Source: Asaia bogorensis (GTDB taxonomy: Bacteria > Pseudomonadota > Alphaproteobacteria > Acetobacterales > Acetobacteraceae). From it: DNA of 64,000 nucleotides. The DNA is taken from contig CAMBMS010000011.1 in assembly GCA_945868845.1 (NCBI GenBank), forward strand, positions 1 through 64,000, given 5' to 3'. A model generated the notes under the pieces. The model was not told the DNA's origin and did not search any database. It was given only the letters and a program-made list of their open reading frames with translations. Positions 35,286 to 44,672 of this stretch are shown in pieces. Numbering within the stretch: position 1 is the first letter of the stretch; each line of letters starts with the position of its first letter. The position numbers and the translations under genes are program-made.

Positions 35286-35320
35286 AAAAAGGCCAGGGCG
35301 CGAAGCCCGCCGCCTTTTTT
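35286..35320. terminator. Bidirectional intrinsic terminator
   Basis: AAAAA (35286-35290), a GC stem with GGGC (35296-35299) and GCCC (35305-35308), flanked by GGC and GCC, and then TTTTTT (35315-35320) make a symmetrical hairpin between convergent genes. It would end both the exporter gene and clpB. Confidence 0.85.
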
Positions 35321-35326
35321 CCCCGG

Positions 35327-37906
35327 CTACGCCGCTTCCGCCAACCGGCCGTTGATGGTGAGGCCGGTGCGATCGGCCGAGATGCGGACGATTTCGCCTT
35401 CCTTCACCGCGCCCTCCAGGATTAGGCCGGCTAGCGTGTTTTGCAGGCTGCGCTGGATGACGCGTTTCAGCGGGCGCGCGCCGTAGGTGGCATCGTAGCC
35501 TTCTTCGGCCAGCCATTTCGTCGCGGCTTCATCCAGATCGAGCACGATCTTCCGGTCGTCCAGTAACTTGCGGAGACGGAAAAGCTGGATGTCGACGATA
35601 TAGGCCATGTCGGCGCGTTGCAGGCGGCGGAACAGAATCGTCTCGTCTAGGCGGTTGAGGAATTCCGGACGGAAATGCTGGCGCACCACCGCCATCACCG
35701 GGCCGTAGACGGCGCTCGCCGGCTCGCCTTCTGGCTGGGCGGCAAGGATGTCGCTGCCCATGTTAGAAGTTAAGACGATAATGGTGTTCTTAAAGTCCAC
35801 GGTGCGGCCCTGGCCATCGGTGAGGCGGCCATCATCGAGAACTTGCAATAAAACATTGAAGATGTCTTCGTGGGCTTTCTCCACCTCGTCGAACAGGATG
35901 ACCTGATAAGGGCGGCGGCGGACGGCTTCGGTAAGTACGCCGCCTTCATCGTAGCCGACATAGCCGGGCGGGGCCCCGATCAGACGTGAGACAGAATGCT
36001 TTTCCATAAACTCGCTCATGTCGATGCGAACCATAGCGCGTTCGTCGTCGAACAGGAACTCGGCCAGTGCTTTTGTGAGTTCCGTCTTACCGACACCCGT
36101 TGGACCGAGAAAGAGAAACGAACCGATTGGGCGGTTCGGGTCTTGCAGGCCGGCGCGGGCGCGGCGGACGGCGTTGGAAACCGCTTTCAGTGCGTCTTCC
36201 TGGCCGATCACGCGCCTGCGTAACTGCTCCTCCATGCGCAGAAGTTTCGTCCGCTCGCCTTCCAGCATCTTGTCTACCGGCACGCCAGTCCAGCGTGACA
36301 CGATGGCGGCAATGCTTTGTTCCGTGACCGCTTCGCTGACCAATTTACCGTCGGATTCCTCGGTGATTTTTTTCTCCAGCGCTGGGATGACGCCATAAAG
36401 CAGTTCGGATGCCTGCCCGAGATCACCGCGACGTTGCGCGATTTCCACATCGCTGCGCGCACGATCGAGTAACTCCTTGTATTTCTGGGTTTCCGCGACT
36501 TTTTCCTTCTCCGCACTCCAGGCTACGGTCATGGCCGTGGATTTTTCTTCTAGGGACGCTAGTTCGATTTCCAGTTTGGCGAGGCGGTCCTTGGACGCGG
36601 GATCGGCTTCCTTTTTCAGCGCCTCGCGCTCGATCTTTAGGCGCATGAGGTCGCGGTCGATTTCGTCCAGTTCCTCGGGCTTGGAATCGACCTCCATGCG
36701 CAGGCGCGACGAAGCTTCATCCATCAGATCAATCGCCTTGTCGGGCAGGAAGCGATCGGTGATATAGCGGCTCGAAAGAGTGGCCGCGGCGACCAGAGCG
36801 CTGTCCGTGATACGAACGCCATGATGCAGTTCGTATTTTTCCTTGATGCCACGCAGGATGGAAATCGTATCCTGGATACTGGGTTCCCCCACGAAGACAG
36901 ATTGAAAACGACGCGCCAAAGCCGCGTCTTTTTCGACGTGCTTTCGATATTCATCAAGTGTGGTGGCACCGACGCAATGCAAGGTGCCACGCGCCAATTC
37001 GGGTTTTATCAGGTTGGATGCATCCATGGCGCCATCAGCCTTGCCCGCGCCGACCAAGGTGTGCATTTCGTCGATAAAGAGGATAATTTCACCGGCGGCG
37101 GATTCGATTTCCTTGAGCACGCCTTTTAGGCGTTCCTCGAATTCACCGCGATATTTTGCCCCCGCCACCATAGCCCCGAGATCGAGGGCTAGGAGTTTTT
37201 TACTTTTTAGCGCCTCCGGCACATCGCCATTGATGATGCGCAGCGCAAGGCCCTCAACGATCGCAGTCTTACCGACACCGGGCTCACCGATCAGGACGGG
37301 GTTGTTCTTGGTGCGTCGCGCCAGCACCTGGATGGTGCGGCGAATCTCCTCGTCGCGGCCGATCACCGGATCGAGTTTCCCCTCCCGCGCCAGTTGCGTG
37401 ACATCGCGGGCATATTTCTTCAGCGCGTCGAAGCTGGCCTCGGCGTTCTCGCTGGTAACTTTTCGGCCCTTGCGTACATCAAGGACAGCTTTTTCCAGTG
37501 TCTGCGTATTGGCGCCGGCGCTTTGCAGGGCGCGGCCGGCCGGTTGATCGGAGGAGGCGAGGGCAACCAGCAGTCGGTCCTGCGCTACATATTCATCGCC
37601 GGCTTTCTGCGCAGCCTGCGCGGCGGCATCGAGCACGCGCACCAGTTCCGATGTTATTTGCGGCTGGCCGGCGCCGGAACCCTGGACTTTCGGGATGCGT
37701 GCAACCTCTGCATCGACGGACAATTTAGCAGCTTGCGGGTTACCCCCGGCGGCCCTGATCAAGCCGGACGCGGAGCCTTGATCGTCATCCAGCAGGGCCT
37801 TCAGCAGATGCTCTGGCGTGATGCGCTGATGGAATTCGCGAATAGCGATGGTGCTGGCGGCCTGGATGAATCCCCGGGCGCGTTCGGTTAGTTTTTCGAA
37901 ATCCAT
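35327..37906 (-). CDS. clpB: ATP-dependent disaggregase ClpB
   Basis: ClpB is the hexameric AAA+ chaperone that pulls proteins out of aggregates with DnaK. The ATG at 37906 ([20 protein letters not shown]) gives 859 residues, a normal length; the open frame starts further upstream. The N-domain is followed by NBD1 with [14 protein letters not shown] and the arm [10 protein letters not shown], the coiled-coil middle domain unique to ClpB (about 410-520, with [13 protein letters not shown]), and NBD2 with [16 protein letters not shown] and the pore loop [11 protein letters not shown]. The C-terminus has [15 protein letters not shown]. All Walker and pore motifs are intact. Confidence 0.97.
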   Translation of the reverse strand: MDFEKLTERARGFIQAASTIAIREFHQRITPEHLLKALLDDDQGSASGLIRAAGGNPQAAKLSVDAEVARIPKVQGSGAGQPQITSELVRVLDAAAQAAQKAGDEYVAQDRLLVALASSDQPAGRALQSAGANTQTLEKAVLDVRKGRKVTSENAEASFDALKKYARDVTQLAREGKLDPVIGRDEEIRRTIQVLARRTKNNPVLIGEPGVGKTAIVEGLALRIINGDVPEALKSKKLLALDLGAMVAGAKYRGEFEERLKGVLKEIESAAGEIILFIDEMHTLVGAGKADGAMDASNLIKPELARGTLHCVGATTLDEYRKHVEKDAALARRFQSVFVGEPSIQDTISILRGIKEKYELHHGVRITDSALVAAATLSSRYITDRFLPDKAIDLMDEASSRLRMEVDSKPEELDEIDRDLMRLKIEREALKKEADPASKDRLAKLEIELASLEEKSTAMTVAWSAEKEKVAETQKYKELLDRARSDVEIAQRRGDLGQASELLYGVIPALEKKITEESDGKLVSEAVTEQSIAAIVSRWTGVPVDKMLEGERTKLLRMEEQLRRRVIGQEDALKAVSNAVRRARAGLQDPNRPIGSFLFLGPTGVGKTELTKALAEFLFDDERAMVRIDMSEFMEKHSVSRLIGAPPGYVGYDEGGVLTEAVRRRPYQVILFDEVEKAHEDIFNVLLQVLDDGRLTDGQGRTVDFKNTIIVLTSNMGSDILAAQPEGEPASAVYGPVMAVVRQHFRPEFLNRLDETILFRRLQRADMAYIVDIQLFRLRKLLDDRKIVLDLDEAATKWLAEEGYDATYGARPLKRVIQRSLQNTLAGLILEGAVKEGEIVRISADRTGLTINGRLAEAA

Positions 37907-37983
37907 GTTCTGTCCCTCTACTCGGGCGACTTGCCCGCCTGAGCCCCTCCATGAGGCGACAAAGACGCGACCTTCGCAATTCC

Positions 37984-38013
37984 ACATGGTAAAGTAGGGG
38001 GGTCTGCTTCAAG
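37984..38013 (-). promoter_or_regulatory. Possible sigma-32-type promoter of clpB
   Basis: On the minus strand CTTGAA (38013-38008) is followed, 18 bases on, by CCATGT (37989-37984), about 75 bases before the clpB ATG. This loosely fits the heat-shock pattern CTTGAA...CCCATNT. The match is partial and the spacing is long, so it is only a candidate. clpB is normally under heat-shock control. Confidence 0.3.
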
Positions 38014-38026
38014 GGGGCTTTCGAAC

Positions 38027-38785
38027 GTGCGCATCGAATATCTGTATCGCTACCCAGTAAAAGGCCTGACGGCCGAGGCGTTGGAATGGGCGGAGGTGGC
38101 GCCGGGGGGCTGTATTCCGTGGGACCGGGCCTTTGCCCTGGCGCAAGGCGATTCGGAGTTCGATCCGGAAAAGCCGGAATGGCGGCAAAAATCTAATTTC
38201 ATGTGTTTGAAGGAAAACGCGCGTATCGCCGCCCTGCGCTCCTCCTTCGATCCGCGCTCCGGCTTGCTGGCGATTCGGGCACCGGGTGGGATCGGCGTGT
38301 CGGCCAACGTGCTCTACCCGGAAGGCCGGGGGAAGATTTCGGCGTTCCTGATCGAATATCTCGGGGCGGAAGTGCGCGGGCGGCCGGAATTCCATTTTGT
38401 ACCCGGCCATAGTTTCTGCGATCAGCGCAGCCAGGTGGTGAGCCTCATCAGCCTGGAGAGCCTAGCCGACTACGAAGCGAAGGCCGGCGGACGACGACAT
38501 CGGCGGCGGTTTCGCAGCAATATCTGGTTTTCGGGCGCCCCCCCTTGGGCGGAGTTCGATTGGGTGGGCCGGGAAATACAGGTCGGCGGCGCGACCCTAC
38601 GGGTGACCAAACGGACGGTGCGCTGCCCGGCAACGGAAGTGAACCCGGAAACGGCCACGCGCGATATCAACCCGGTGGCGGAGCTGCGTGCGTTGTATGG
38701 CCATGCCGACCTGGGCATCCATGCCGAGGTGATTGTTGGTGGAAAATTTACCGCGCGGGATTCGATTGAATTGATGCCCGCGTGA
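38027..38785 (+). CDS. MOSC-domain protein
   Basis: The 252-residue product starts at GTG 38027 (reads RIEYLYRYPVKGL). The N-terminal beta-barrel block YRYPVKGLTAEALEWAEVAP and the MOSC core with RFRSNIWFSG and RTVRCPATEVNPETATRDIN are clear. The Cys in VRCPATEVNP is the conserved MOSC cysteine that binds sulfur or molybdenum cofactor in relatives such as mARC and YcbX. Those reduce N-hydroxylated compounds. No partner reductase is adjacent. It is divergent from clpB, with starts 120 bases apart. Confidence 0.88.
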   Translation: MRIEYLYRYPVKGLTAEALEWAEVAPGGCIPWDRAFALAQGDSEFDPEKPEWRQKSNFMCLKENARIAALRSSFDPRSGLLAIRAPGGIGVSANVLYPEGRGKISAFLIEYLGAEVRGRPEFHFVPGHSFCDQRSQVVSLISLESLADYEAKAGGRRHRRRFRSNIWFSGAPPWAEFDWVGREIQVGGATLRVTKRTVRCPATEVNPETATRDINPVAELRALYGHADLGIHAEVIVGGKFTARDSIELMPA

Positions 38786-38834
38786 TGGGGTGGGTCGCAA
38801 GAAAGGCCACGCGGCTTTGCCTCCTGCACCCCCA

Positions 38835-38854
38835 CCAAGGGCGGAGCCCCTTGG
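38835..38854. repeat. GC-rich intergenic palindrome
   Basis: CCAAGGG (38835-38841) pairs with CCCTTGG (38848-38854) around a CGGAGC core, in the gap between the convergent MOSC and argB genes. It matches the general form of other palindromes in this window and may serve as terminator for both genes. Confidence 0.5.
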
Positions 38855-38872
38855 CCTTCCTTTACGCCTCCC

Positions 38873-39772
38873 TTATCGCGTGATCAAAGTGCCGAACCCG
38901 GCTTCGGCGAACAATTCGAGCAGGCACGCATGGGGAACGCGGCCATCGAGGATGACGGCGCCCTTGACGCCGCGTTGCACGGCATCAACACAGTTTTCGA
39001 CTTTCGGGATCATACCGCCGGTGATGACGCCGTCGGCGATGCCTTTTTGCACCGCCGCGATGGAAAGTTCGGGGATGAGGTTTTTGTTGGCATCCAGTAC
39101 GCCGGGGACATCGGTCAGCATCAGTAGTCGCGCGGCGCCAAGGGCTCCGGCCACCGCGCCGGCTACCGTGTCGGCGTTGATGTTATAGGTCTGGCCATCG
39201 GCGCCGACGCCAACCGGGGCAATGACGGGGATCAGCCCGGCGCCGGTCAACGCATGGATCACCCGCACATCCACATGCTCCGGCTCGCCCACGAAGCCCA
39301 GATCGAGCACCTGCTCGATACGGCTGCCCGGATCTATTTTCGTGCGGATGAGTTTTTTGGCACGGATCATGCCGCCATCCTTGCCGCAGACGCCGACCGC
39401 GAGCGCGCCGGCCTGGGTGATCAGGTTAGCGACCTGTTTGTTGACGGTGCCAGCAAGGACCATTTCCACTACCTCGACCATCGCTGCGTCAGTCACGCGC
39501 AGCCCGTCGATGAAGTTCGACTGGATGGAGAGACGCTTCAGCATGGCATTGATCTGCGGCCCGCCGCCATGCACAACCACGGGGTTCACGCCTACCTGCT
39601 TTAGCAGCGCAATATCGCGGCCGAATTCGGCGGCCAGGGATTCCTCGCCCATGGCGTGGCCGCCATATTTCACCACGATGGTGGCGCCGGCATAGCGGCG
39701 CAGATAGGGCAGGGCCTGAGCAAGAATCTTAGCTCGTTCGGTCGCGTTGTCGATAGCGGTGGGATCGGTCAT
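38873..39772 (-). CDS. argB: Acetylglutamate kinase
   Basis: ArgB phosphorylates N-acetylglutamate, the second step of arginine synthesis. The 299-residue enzyme has [14 protein letters not shown] (nucleotide-binding Lys, about 30-43), [17 protein letters not shown] (about 65-81), the sensor block [20 protein letters not shown], and [20 protein letters not shown]. The N-terminal helical extension (about 25 residues) is the kind seen in arginine-inhibited hexameric forms. It stands alone here, away from argH at 51.6 kb. Confidence 0.95.
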   Translation of the reverse strand: MTDPTAIDNATERAKILAQALPYLRRYAGATIVVKYGGHAMGEESLAAEFGRDIALLKQVGVNPVVVHGGGPQINAMLKRLSIQSNFIDGLRVTDAAMVEVVEMVLAGTVNKQVANLITQAGALAVGVCGKDGGMIRAKKLIRTKIDPGSRIEQVLDLGFVGEPEHVDVRVIHALTGAGLIPVIAPVGVGADGQTYNINADTVAGAVAGALGAARLLMLTDVPGVLDANKNLIPELSIAAVQKGIADGVITGGMIPKVENCVDAVQRGVKGAVILDGRVPHACLLELFAEAGFGTLITR

Positions 39773-39887
39773 GTGCGTTCTCCGGCTACCCCGCGCGTGT
39801 AGCGGCCGTGGGCAAGCAGGGTCAAGGCGGGCGGGTTGCCGGCCGCTCCGTCCGCCCTATCATCAGCACAACCACGGAGGAACTGCG

Positions 39888-40676
39888 ATGACCACGGACC
39901 AGATTTTGCTGCGCGAGGACCGCGAGGGCGGGCTGCGCATTCTTACCCTCAACCGCCCGGAGCGGCGCAATGCCCTAAATCCGGAATTGCAGACAGCACT
40001 GGTGGAACAGTTCGTGGAGGCGAACGCCGACCCCACCGTGCGGCTGGTGATCCTCACCGGCACCGGCGATGCCGCCTTCTGCGCTGGCGCCGATCTGAAG
40101 GCGCGCAAGGATGAGGACGACGCTGGCAAGCCATTCCAGGGCGTGATGGCACGCACGCAACGTAACCTGTTTGAGGTAGTGCTGGAGACGTTCAAACCCA
40201 CCATTGCGGCGATCAACGGTCCGGCGGTGGCGGGCGGGTTCGAGCTGTCACTCGCCTGCGACATCCGCATCGCGGCGGACCATGCGGTGTTCGGCCTGCC
40301 GGAAGCGAAGCGCGGCATGGGGGCGCATTTTGGCACCGTGATGCTGCCGCGACTGATGCCGATGGGGATTGCGCTGGAGATCCTCTATACCGGCGATTAT
40401 ATTGGCGCGGAGCAGGCACATCGCTTCGGGCTGGTCAATCGCGTGGTGCCTAAGGGCCAGGCCCTGGCCGGAGCGCTGGAATTGGCGGCGAAGATTTTGG
40501 ATAACGCTCCGGTGACGGTACGCCGGCAGAAGGAGACCGCGATCAAGTCCTGGGGTATGCCGACTGCCACCGCCTTGCGGCTGAACGAGGGCATCAGTCC
40601 ATATGAAAGCGATGATCGGGTGGAAGGTATTCGTGCCTTCGTGGAAAAGCGCAAGCCAGTGTGGAGAAATCGCTGA
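39888..40676 (+). CDS. Enoyl-CoA hydratase/isomerase family protein
   Basis: The ATG at 39888 after ACGGAGGA gives 262 residues. Crotonase-fold blocks are clear: LTLNRPERRNALNPEL, the CoA/oxyanion segment AFCAGADLKARKD, and INGPAVAGGFELSLACDIRI with FGLPEAKRGMG, the place of the first catalytic Glu in classical hydratases. FGLVNRVVPKGQAL follows. The Glu in the LPEAKRG segment is present; the other one near IAAINGPAVAGGFELSL is E in GFEL. It overlaps the next gene by one base (TGATG), so it heads a three-gene catabolic operon. Confidence 0.88.
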   Translation: MTTDQILLREDREGGLRILTLNRPERRNALNPELQTALVEQFVEANADPTVRLVILTGTGDAAFCAGADLKARKDEDDAGKPFQGVMARTQRNLFEVVLETFKPTIAAINGPAVAGGFELSLACDIRIAADHAVFGLPEAKRGMGAHFGTVMLPRLMPMGIALEILYTGDYIGAEQAHRFGLVNRVVPKGQALAGALELAAKILDNAPVTVRRQKETAIKSWGMPTATALRLNEGISPYESDDRVEGIRAFVEKRKPVWRNR

Positions 40677-41611
40677 TGGCAAAAATTAAACCGCTTCCGG
40701 ATGATGATCTGCCCATCGTCGATGCGCATCATCATCTGTGGGATCTTTCCGGCGCGCTAAAATACCCCTGGCTGCTTAGTACGGAGCACGGCTATCTGGG
40801 CGATTATACGCGTCTGGCGCGTAGCTATATGCCCGACGAATTCCGCCGTGATTCAGCGCTGCATAATGTGATCGGCACCGTGCATATCGAGGCCGAGTGC
40901 GAGCGCAATTCTGTCGCGCAGGTTGGGGAGACGGCATGGCTGACGGAAATCGCCGCGCAATATGGCATGCCGAACGCGATCGTGGGGCATGCGTGGATCG
41001 ATACGCCGGACGCGGAAGAAGTGCTGGCCCAGCATAAGAAATTCTCGCTGATGCGCGGCATTCGTACCAAGCCGGTGACGGCGTCCGTGCCGGATCAAAG
41101 CGTCGCTGGGCAGCCACGCTCCATCCAAGATCCGAAATGGCGTGCCGGACTCGCATTGCTGACGAAATATGATCTTTCCTGGGATTTACGCGTGCCCTGG
41201 TGGCATCTGGAGGAAGTCTCTGGCGTTGTCGCCGAACATCCCAACATGCGGATCGTGCTGAACCACACGGGGTATCCACTACATCGTACGCCGGAAGCTT
41301 TGGCCGGGTGGCGGCGAGGGATGGAAAAACTCGCAGTGCATCCGAACGTGCATTGCAAAATCTCCGGCCTGACGGTGTATGGCGCCGCCTGGACGTTGGA
41401 GGCCAATGCGCCGATCATCCGCGACACGATTGCGATTTTTGGAGTAGAGCGCTGCATGTTCGCCTCCAACTTTCCGGTCGATGGCGTAAAGGGGAGCTGG
41501 GACCATATTTTTTCCAGTTTTAAGCGTGCCGTCGCGGATCGGCCGCTCGCCGATCGGAAGAAATTATTCGCCGATAACGCCATCGCTTTCTATCGTATGC
41601 AACTGCCATGA
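40676..41611 (+). CDS. Amidohydrolase family protein (PF04909, lactonase-like)
   Basis: The 311-residue protein starts at the ATG in TGATG (40676). PIVDAHHHLWDLSG carries the H-x-H metal pair (about 22-24), IVLNHTGYPLHR the strand-6 His and CMFASNFPVDG the strand-8 Asn/Asp position (SNFP, where relatives have SDxP or SNFP). This pattern matches 2-pyrone-4,6-dicarboxylate hydrolase and L-fuconolactonase-like enzymes that open lactones or decarboxylate. It lies between an enoyl-CoA hydratase and an SDR, so probably acts on a small cyclic or lactone intermediate. Confidence 0.85.
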   Translation: MAKIKPLPDDDLPIVDAHHHLWDLSGALKYPWLLSTEHGYLGDYTRLARSYMPDEFRRDSALHNVIGTVHIEAECERNSVAQVGETAWLTEIAAQYGMPNAIVGHAWIDTPDAEEVLAQHKKFSLMRGIRTKPVTASVPDQSVAGQPRSIQDPKWRAGLALLTKYDLSWDLRVPWWHLEEVSGVVAEHPNMRIVLNHTGYPLHRTPEALAGWRRGMEKLAVHPNVHCKISGLTVYGAAWTLEANAPIIRDTIAIFGVERCMFASNFPVDGVKGSWDHIFSSFKRAVADRPLADRKKLFADNAIAFYRMQLP

Positions 41612-42406
41612 ATGGGAAAAACTATGGACCTAAATCTGCGTGGGCGTAGTGCGCTGATCACCGGCGCATCGAAGGGGATTGGATTGGCATCGGCCGAACT
41701 GCTGGCGGAGGAAGGCTGCAACGTTATCCTCGTCTCCCGCACCCAGGCCGACCTGGACGCGGCACGCAGCAAAATCCTCTTCCGTTTTAATGTCGGTGTG
41801 ACGGTGTACGCGCTGGACCTGTCGAAATCCGCCTCGATTGACACGCTGGCGGCGCTGCATGGCGATGTCGATATTTTGGTAAACAATGCGGGGGCGATTC
41901 CGGCTGGTAATTTGCAGGAAGTCCAGGAAGCACGCTGGCGCGAGGCGTGGGATCTAAAAGTGTTCGGCTACATCAATATGTGTCGCGCATTCTATGCAAA
42001 ATTCGCCGCACGCCGGCGTGGCGTGATCATCAATATCGTCGGCACTGGCGGGGAAAAGGTCGATAGCGCTTATATCGCCGGGGCCGCCGGCAATGCCAGC
42101 CTGATGGCGTTTACCCGTGCGCTGGGTGGCTCGGCCAGCAATGACAATCTGCGCGTGGTGGGCATCAACCCCGGCCCCGTCGCCACCGACCGGCTGGTGA
42201 CGATGATGCGGAAAATCGCTCAGGACCGGCTGGGCGATTCGTCGCGTTGGGAAGAACTGACCAAACCCATGCCCTATGGCCGCGCCGCCACGGCCGAGGA
42301 AATCGCAAACATGGTCGCATTCCTCGCATCGGACCGCTCCGCATATACCAGCGGCACCATCATCACCATCGACGGCGGTGCGGTGAATAGGACGACGGTG
42401 TTCTGA
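41612..42406 (+). CDS. Short-chain dehydrogenase/reductase lacking the usual catalytic Lys
   Basis: The 264-residue protein abuts the amidohydrolase stop; an internal ATG four codons in (41624) is also possible. The cofactor loop TGASKGIGLA (about 18-27) and NNAG (about 91-94) are canonical. At the active site the usual S-x12-Y-x3-K is altered. The Tyr is in SAYIAGAAGNASLMAF, but the Lys position four residues on is Ala, and the Ser position is Gly in IVGTGGEK. The rest, including INPGPVATDRLV and YTSGTIITIDGGA, is well preserved. Either a distinct SDR subgroup or a catalytically changed member. Confidence 0.86.
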   Translation: MGKTMDLNLRGRSALITGASKGIGLASAELLAEEGCNVILVSRTQADLDAARSKILFRFNVGVTVYALDLSKSASIDTLAALHGDVDILVNNAGAIPAGNLQEVQEARWREAWDLKVFGYINMCRAFYAKFAARRRGVIINIVGTGGEKVDSAYIAGAAGNASLMAFTRALGGSASNDNLRVVGINPGPVATDRLVTMMRKIAQDRLGDSSRWEELTKPMPYGRAATAEEIANMVAFLASDRSAYTSGTIITIDGGAVNRTTVF

Positions 42407-42422
42407 GCAGAAAGCAAGACTC

Positions 42423-43076
42423 CTATCGCGTTAATCGCCGCAGATCGTCGGCGATCTGTTCGCCAGATCCATCGGCACGTACCGGCGCGATGAACCGGCC
42501 GTCGGGGCCCATCAGGTAAAGGATGCTGCTGTGGTCCAGCGTGTAATCGTCGGTGTTGGTGCCAGTTCGTCGTTCTGCGTAATAGACCCGGAACGCTCGT
42601 GCCACCTGGCCGATCTGCTCCGCATTTCCTGTCAGCCCGACTAGGTGCGGGGAAAACGCGGCGGTGAATATCTTGACCACCTCCGGCGTGTCACGCTTCG
42701 GATCGACGGTAATGAAAACCGGCACGATGCGACCCGCCTGCCCGCCCAAGCTTTCCATCGCCTCGGCGACCTGGTTCAGCGTCGTCGGGCAGACATCAGG
42801 GCAGAATGTGTAGCCGAAGAAAACCAGTATATATTTGCCGTGGAAGGTTTTCTCCGTCACCAGCCGGCCGTCGCCGTCCACCAGGTTGAACGCGCCGCCA
42901 ACCCCCAGCGCCGCATTCGGCCTCTGCGTCAGCCAGAAGAGCGCCCCTACCCCCATCAAGCAGAGCGCCACAATCGCCCCACCCAGGCCCAGCAGTAATA
43001 CTGAACGGCGCGATGCCTCCGCCGGTTCCGCTACAGGCGGATCCCCGGAGGGCTGTGGATCAGGTAATGCGGGCAT
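42423..43076 (-). CDS. SCO1/SenC family copper chaperone
   Basis: The ATG at 43076 gives 217 residues; the longer open frame upstream has no family features. One N-terminal membrane segment (VLLLGLGGAIVALCLMGVGA) anchors a periplasmic thioredoxin-fold domain. The copper site is FGYTFCPDVCPTTLNQV (C-x3-C) plus His in TLDHSSILYLM (about 190). SCO proteins load Cu into the CuA site of cytochrome c oxidase. No cox genes are in the window. The gene faces the SDR gene tail to tail, 16 bases apart. Confidence 0.92.
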   Translation of the reverse strand: MPALPDPQPSGDPPVAEPAEASRRSVLLLGLGGAIVALCLMGVGALFWLTQRPNAALGVGGAFNLVDGDGRLVTEKTFHGKYILVFFGYTFCPDVCPTTLNQVAEAMESLGGQAGRIVPVFITVDPKRDTPEVVKIFTAAFSPHLVGLTGNAEQIGQVARAFRVYYAERRTGTNTDDYTLDHSSILYLMGPDGRFIAPVRADGSGEQIADDLRRLTR

Positions 43077-43134
43077 CCGATACTCCTTCACTGGCGATAA
43101 TATACTGATGCTTCGCGGCTGACACGAGGCCATC

Positions 43135-43529
43135 ATGCGAATGATAATCCTGGCGTTGTTAGCGATCCTCACTCCGTTCCCACGTGTCCGGGGCGGGGCG
43201 GAGGAGCGCAAATTCATAGTCCACATTCTGCCCAACGGCGCAGACATCGCCATCTCCGGCCCCTTCACGCAGGGCCTCAGCGCAGCGTTCCACGCTTCTC
43301 TCGACCGGGCGCCGAAAGCGCGGCTGGTGCGGCTGGGAAGCAGTGGCAGAGAATCCTGGACGTGGCAATGGACCTCTATCCCGCGATTTGAGCGCATGGG
43401 CTAGATACAGCCAAGCAAAGGCTTTGCTCGACCGCCTGCACCCTCGGGTTCATGGCCGGCCAGCGTCGCAGCGCCACGCCCGCCGCACGGCTGGGCTTTC
43501 GCAGTGCCGCTTGGCTCCGGCCCACATAA
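43135..43529 (+). pseudogene. COG3904-type periplasmic ClpP-like protein, broken
   Basis: The first frame (from ATG 43135) has a signal-like start MRMIILALLAILTPF and HILPNGADIAISGPFTQGLS followed by FHASLDRAPKARLVRLGSSG. After a frameshift near 43350 the reading goes on as VAMDLYPAI, a TGA, AHGLDTAKQRLCSTACTLGF and MAGQRRSATPAARLGFRSAA. Together these follow the periplasmic ClpP-class proteins of COG3904 (strand-helix block, then the C-x-S-A-C-T nucleophile region). It is cut off at about 43529 by an IS630-type fragment. Confidence 0.55.
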
Positions 43530-43799
43530 TTTCCACTCGCCAATTTCATGGTGCGCGGCCGCGCCGGCGGTACGTGCCTACTGGCTCACCGTCTAGTGGT
43601 TGCAAAGTATGCGCCGCAACTGAACAACATCGAACGGGACAACGTCGAACGGGTCTGGCACGACCTCAAGCCACATCATCTTGCGAATCGGACGTTCGCC
43701 GATCTCGATGTTCTTAAAACGGCAATCCACTACGCCGTCCATGCACGCAATCAGCAGAGCGGAGCAGAGACGTTGGACGAGATACCAAGGTCCGCTTAA
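43530..43799 (+). mobile_element. IS630-family transposase, 3' fragment
   Basis: The reading KYAPQLNNIE...ERVWHDLKPHHLANRTFADL with VLKTAIHYAVHARNQQS is the C-terminal end of an IS630/DDE transposase, around the third acidic residue in LNxIERVW. A 15-base imperfect direct duplication at 43626-43655 (AACATCGAACGGGAC/AACGTCGAACGGGTC) puts an extra DNVER into that motif. The 5' part is missing or frameshifted. It ends the COG3904-type remnant and marks an old insertion. Confidence 0.6.
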
Positions 43800-43832
43800 A
43801 GTACGAGCGGATCTTCGGAAAGGATTTCTGCC

Positions 43833-44672
43833 ATGGACGTCAGCACTACAGCCGCCAACACCAAGCGCGACGCGCTCGCGCAGCGCTATGGCGAAAATTT
43901 CATCCCCGCTGCCGGGCCATGGAACGACGTAATTGCCTGCCTGCTCGATCATCGCTCCACTCGCGGTTTTTTGCGTGACGCCTTGCCGGAAGGCACGCTA
44001 GAAACCTTAATCGCGGCGGCACAGTCAGCCGCCACCAGTTCGAATCTGCAAACCTGGTCGGCAGTGGCGGTGACGGACCCGGCGGTGAAGGCGGAAATCG
44101 CTCAGATCGCCAACAATCAGCAGCATATCGTCGAATGCCCGATCTTCCTGGTCTGGTGCGCCGATATTTCCCGCCTGCAACGCATTAGCGCCGACGTAAA
44201 GATGGAATTCGAGGCCCTGCCCTGGTTTGAAACCTTCCTCGTCGCCGCGATCGACGCTGCCCTGGCGGCGCAGAACGCCTCCGTCGCCGCCGAATCGCTC
44301 GGCCTCGCGAACGTCTATATCGGTGCACTGCGCAACAATCCGCAGCGCGTGGCGGAGCTGTTGAAACTACCGCAGGGCGTGATGGGCGTGTTTGGCCACT
44401 GCATCGGCTATGCGAAGCCAGAAGCGAAAACGGAAGTCAAACCACGACTGCCTCAATCCGTCATTCTCAGCCACGACATCTATAACGTGGGTGATGAGAC
44501 GAAGAACCGCGAGCAATACGACGCCGTATTGCTCGAATTCTCAAAACGCAACGAAATGGCCGCCGGCACGTGGACTGAGCGCCTGATAGGTCGCGCCGCC
44601 AAACTGGCGGGCATGAGCGGCCGCCACCAGATGGTTGGCTGGCTGCGCTCCCTGGGCTTGCCGGTGAAGTAG
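43833..44672 (+). CDS. NADPH-dependent nitroreductase (NfsA/FRP type)
   Basis: The 279-residue FMN protein follows the NfsA/flavin-reductase P subgroup: DVIACLLDHRSTRGFLRDAL (HRSxR FMN-phosphate block, about 32-51), AAAQSAATSSNLQTWSAVAV (about 66-85), GLANVYIGALRNNPQRVAELLKLP region, and MGVFGHCIGYAKPE with the GxxVG-like loop. Such enzymes reduce nitro compounds or free flavins with NADPH. It is upstream of, and partly overlaps in sequence space, a GT87 remnant on the other strand. Three reductases of this kind occur within 12 kb. Confidence 0.85.
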   Translation: MDVSTTAANTKRDALAQRYGENFIPAAGPWNDVIACLLDHRSTRGFLRDALPEGTLETLIAAAQSAATSSNLQTWSAVAVTDPAVKAEIAQIANNQQHIVECPIFLVWCADISRLQRISADVKMEFEALPWFETFLVAAIDAALAAQNASVAAESLGLANVYIGALRNNPQRVAELLKLPQGVMGVFGHCIGYAKPEAKTEVKPRLPQSVILSHDIYNVGDETKNREQYDAVLLEFSKRNEMAAGTWTERLIGRAAKLAGMSGRHQMVGWLRSLGLPVK

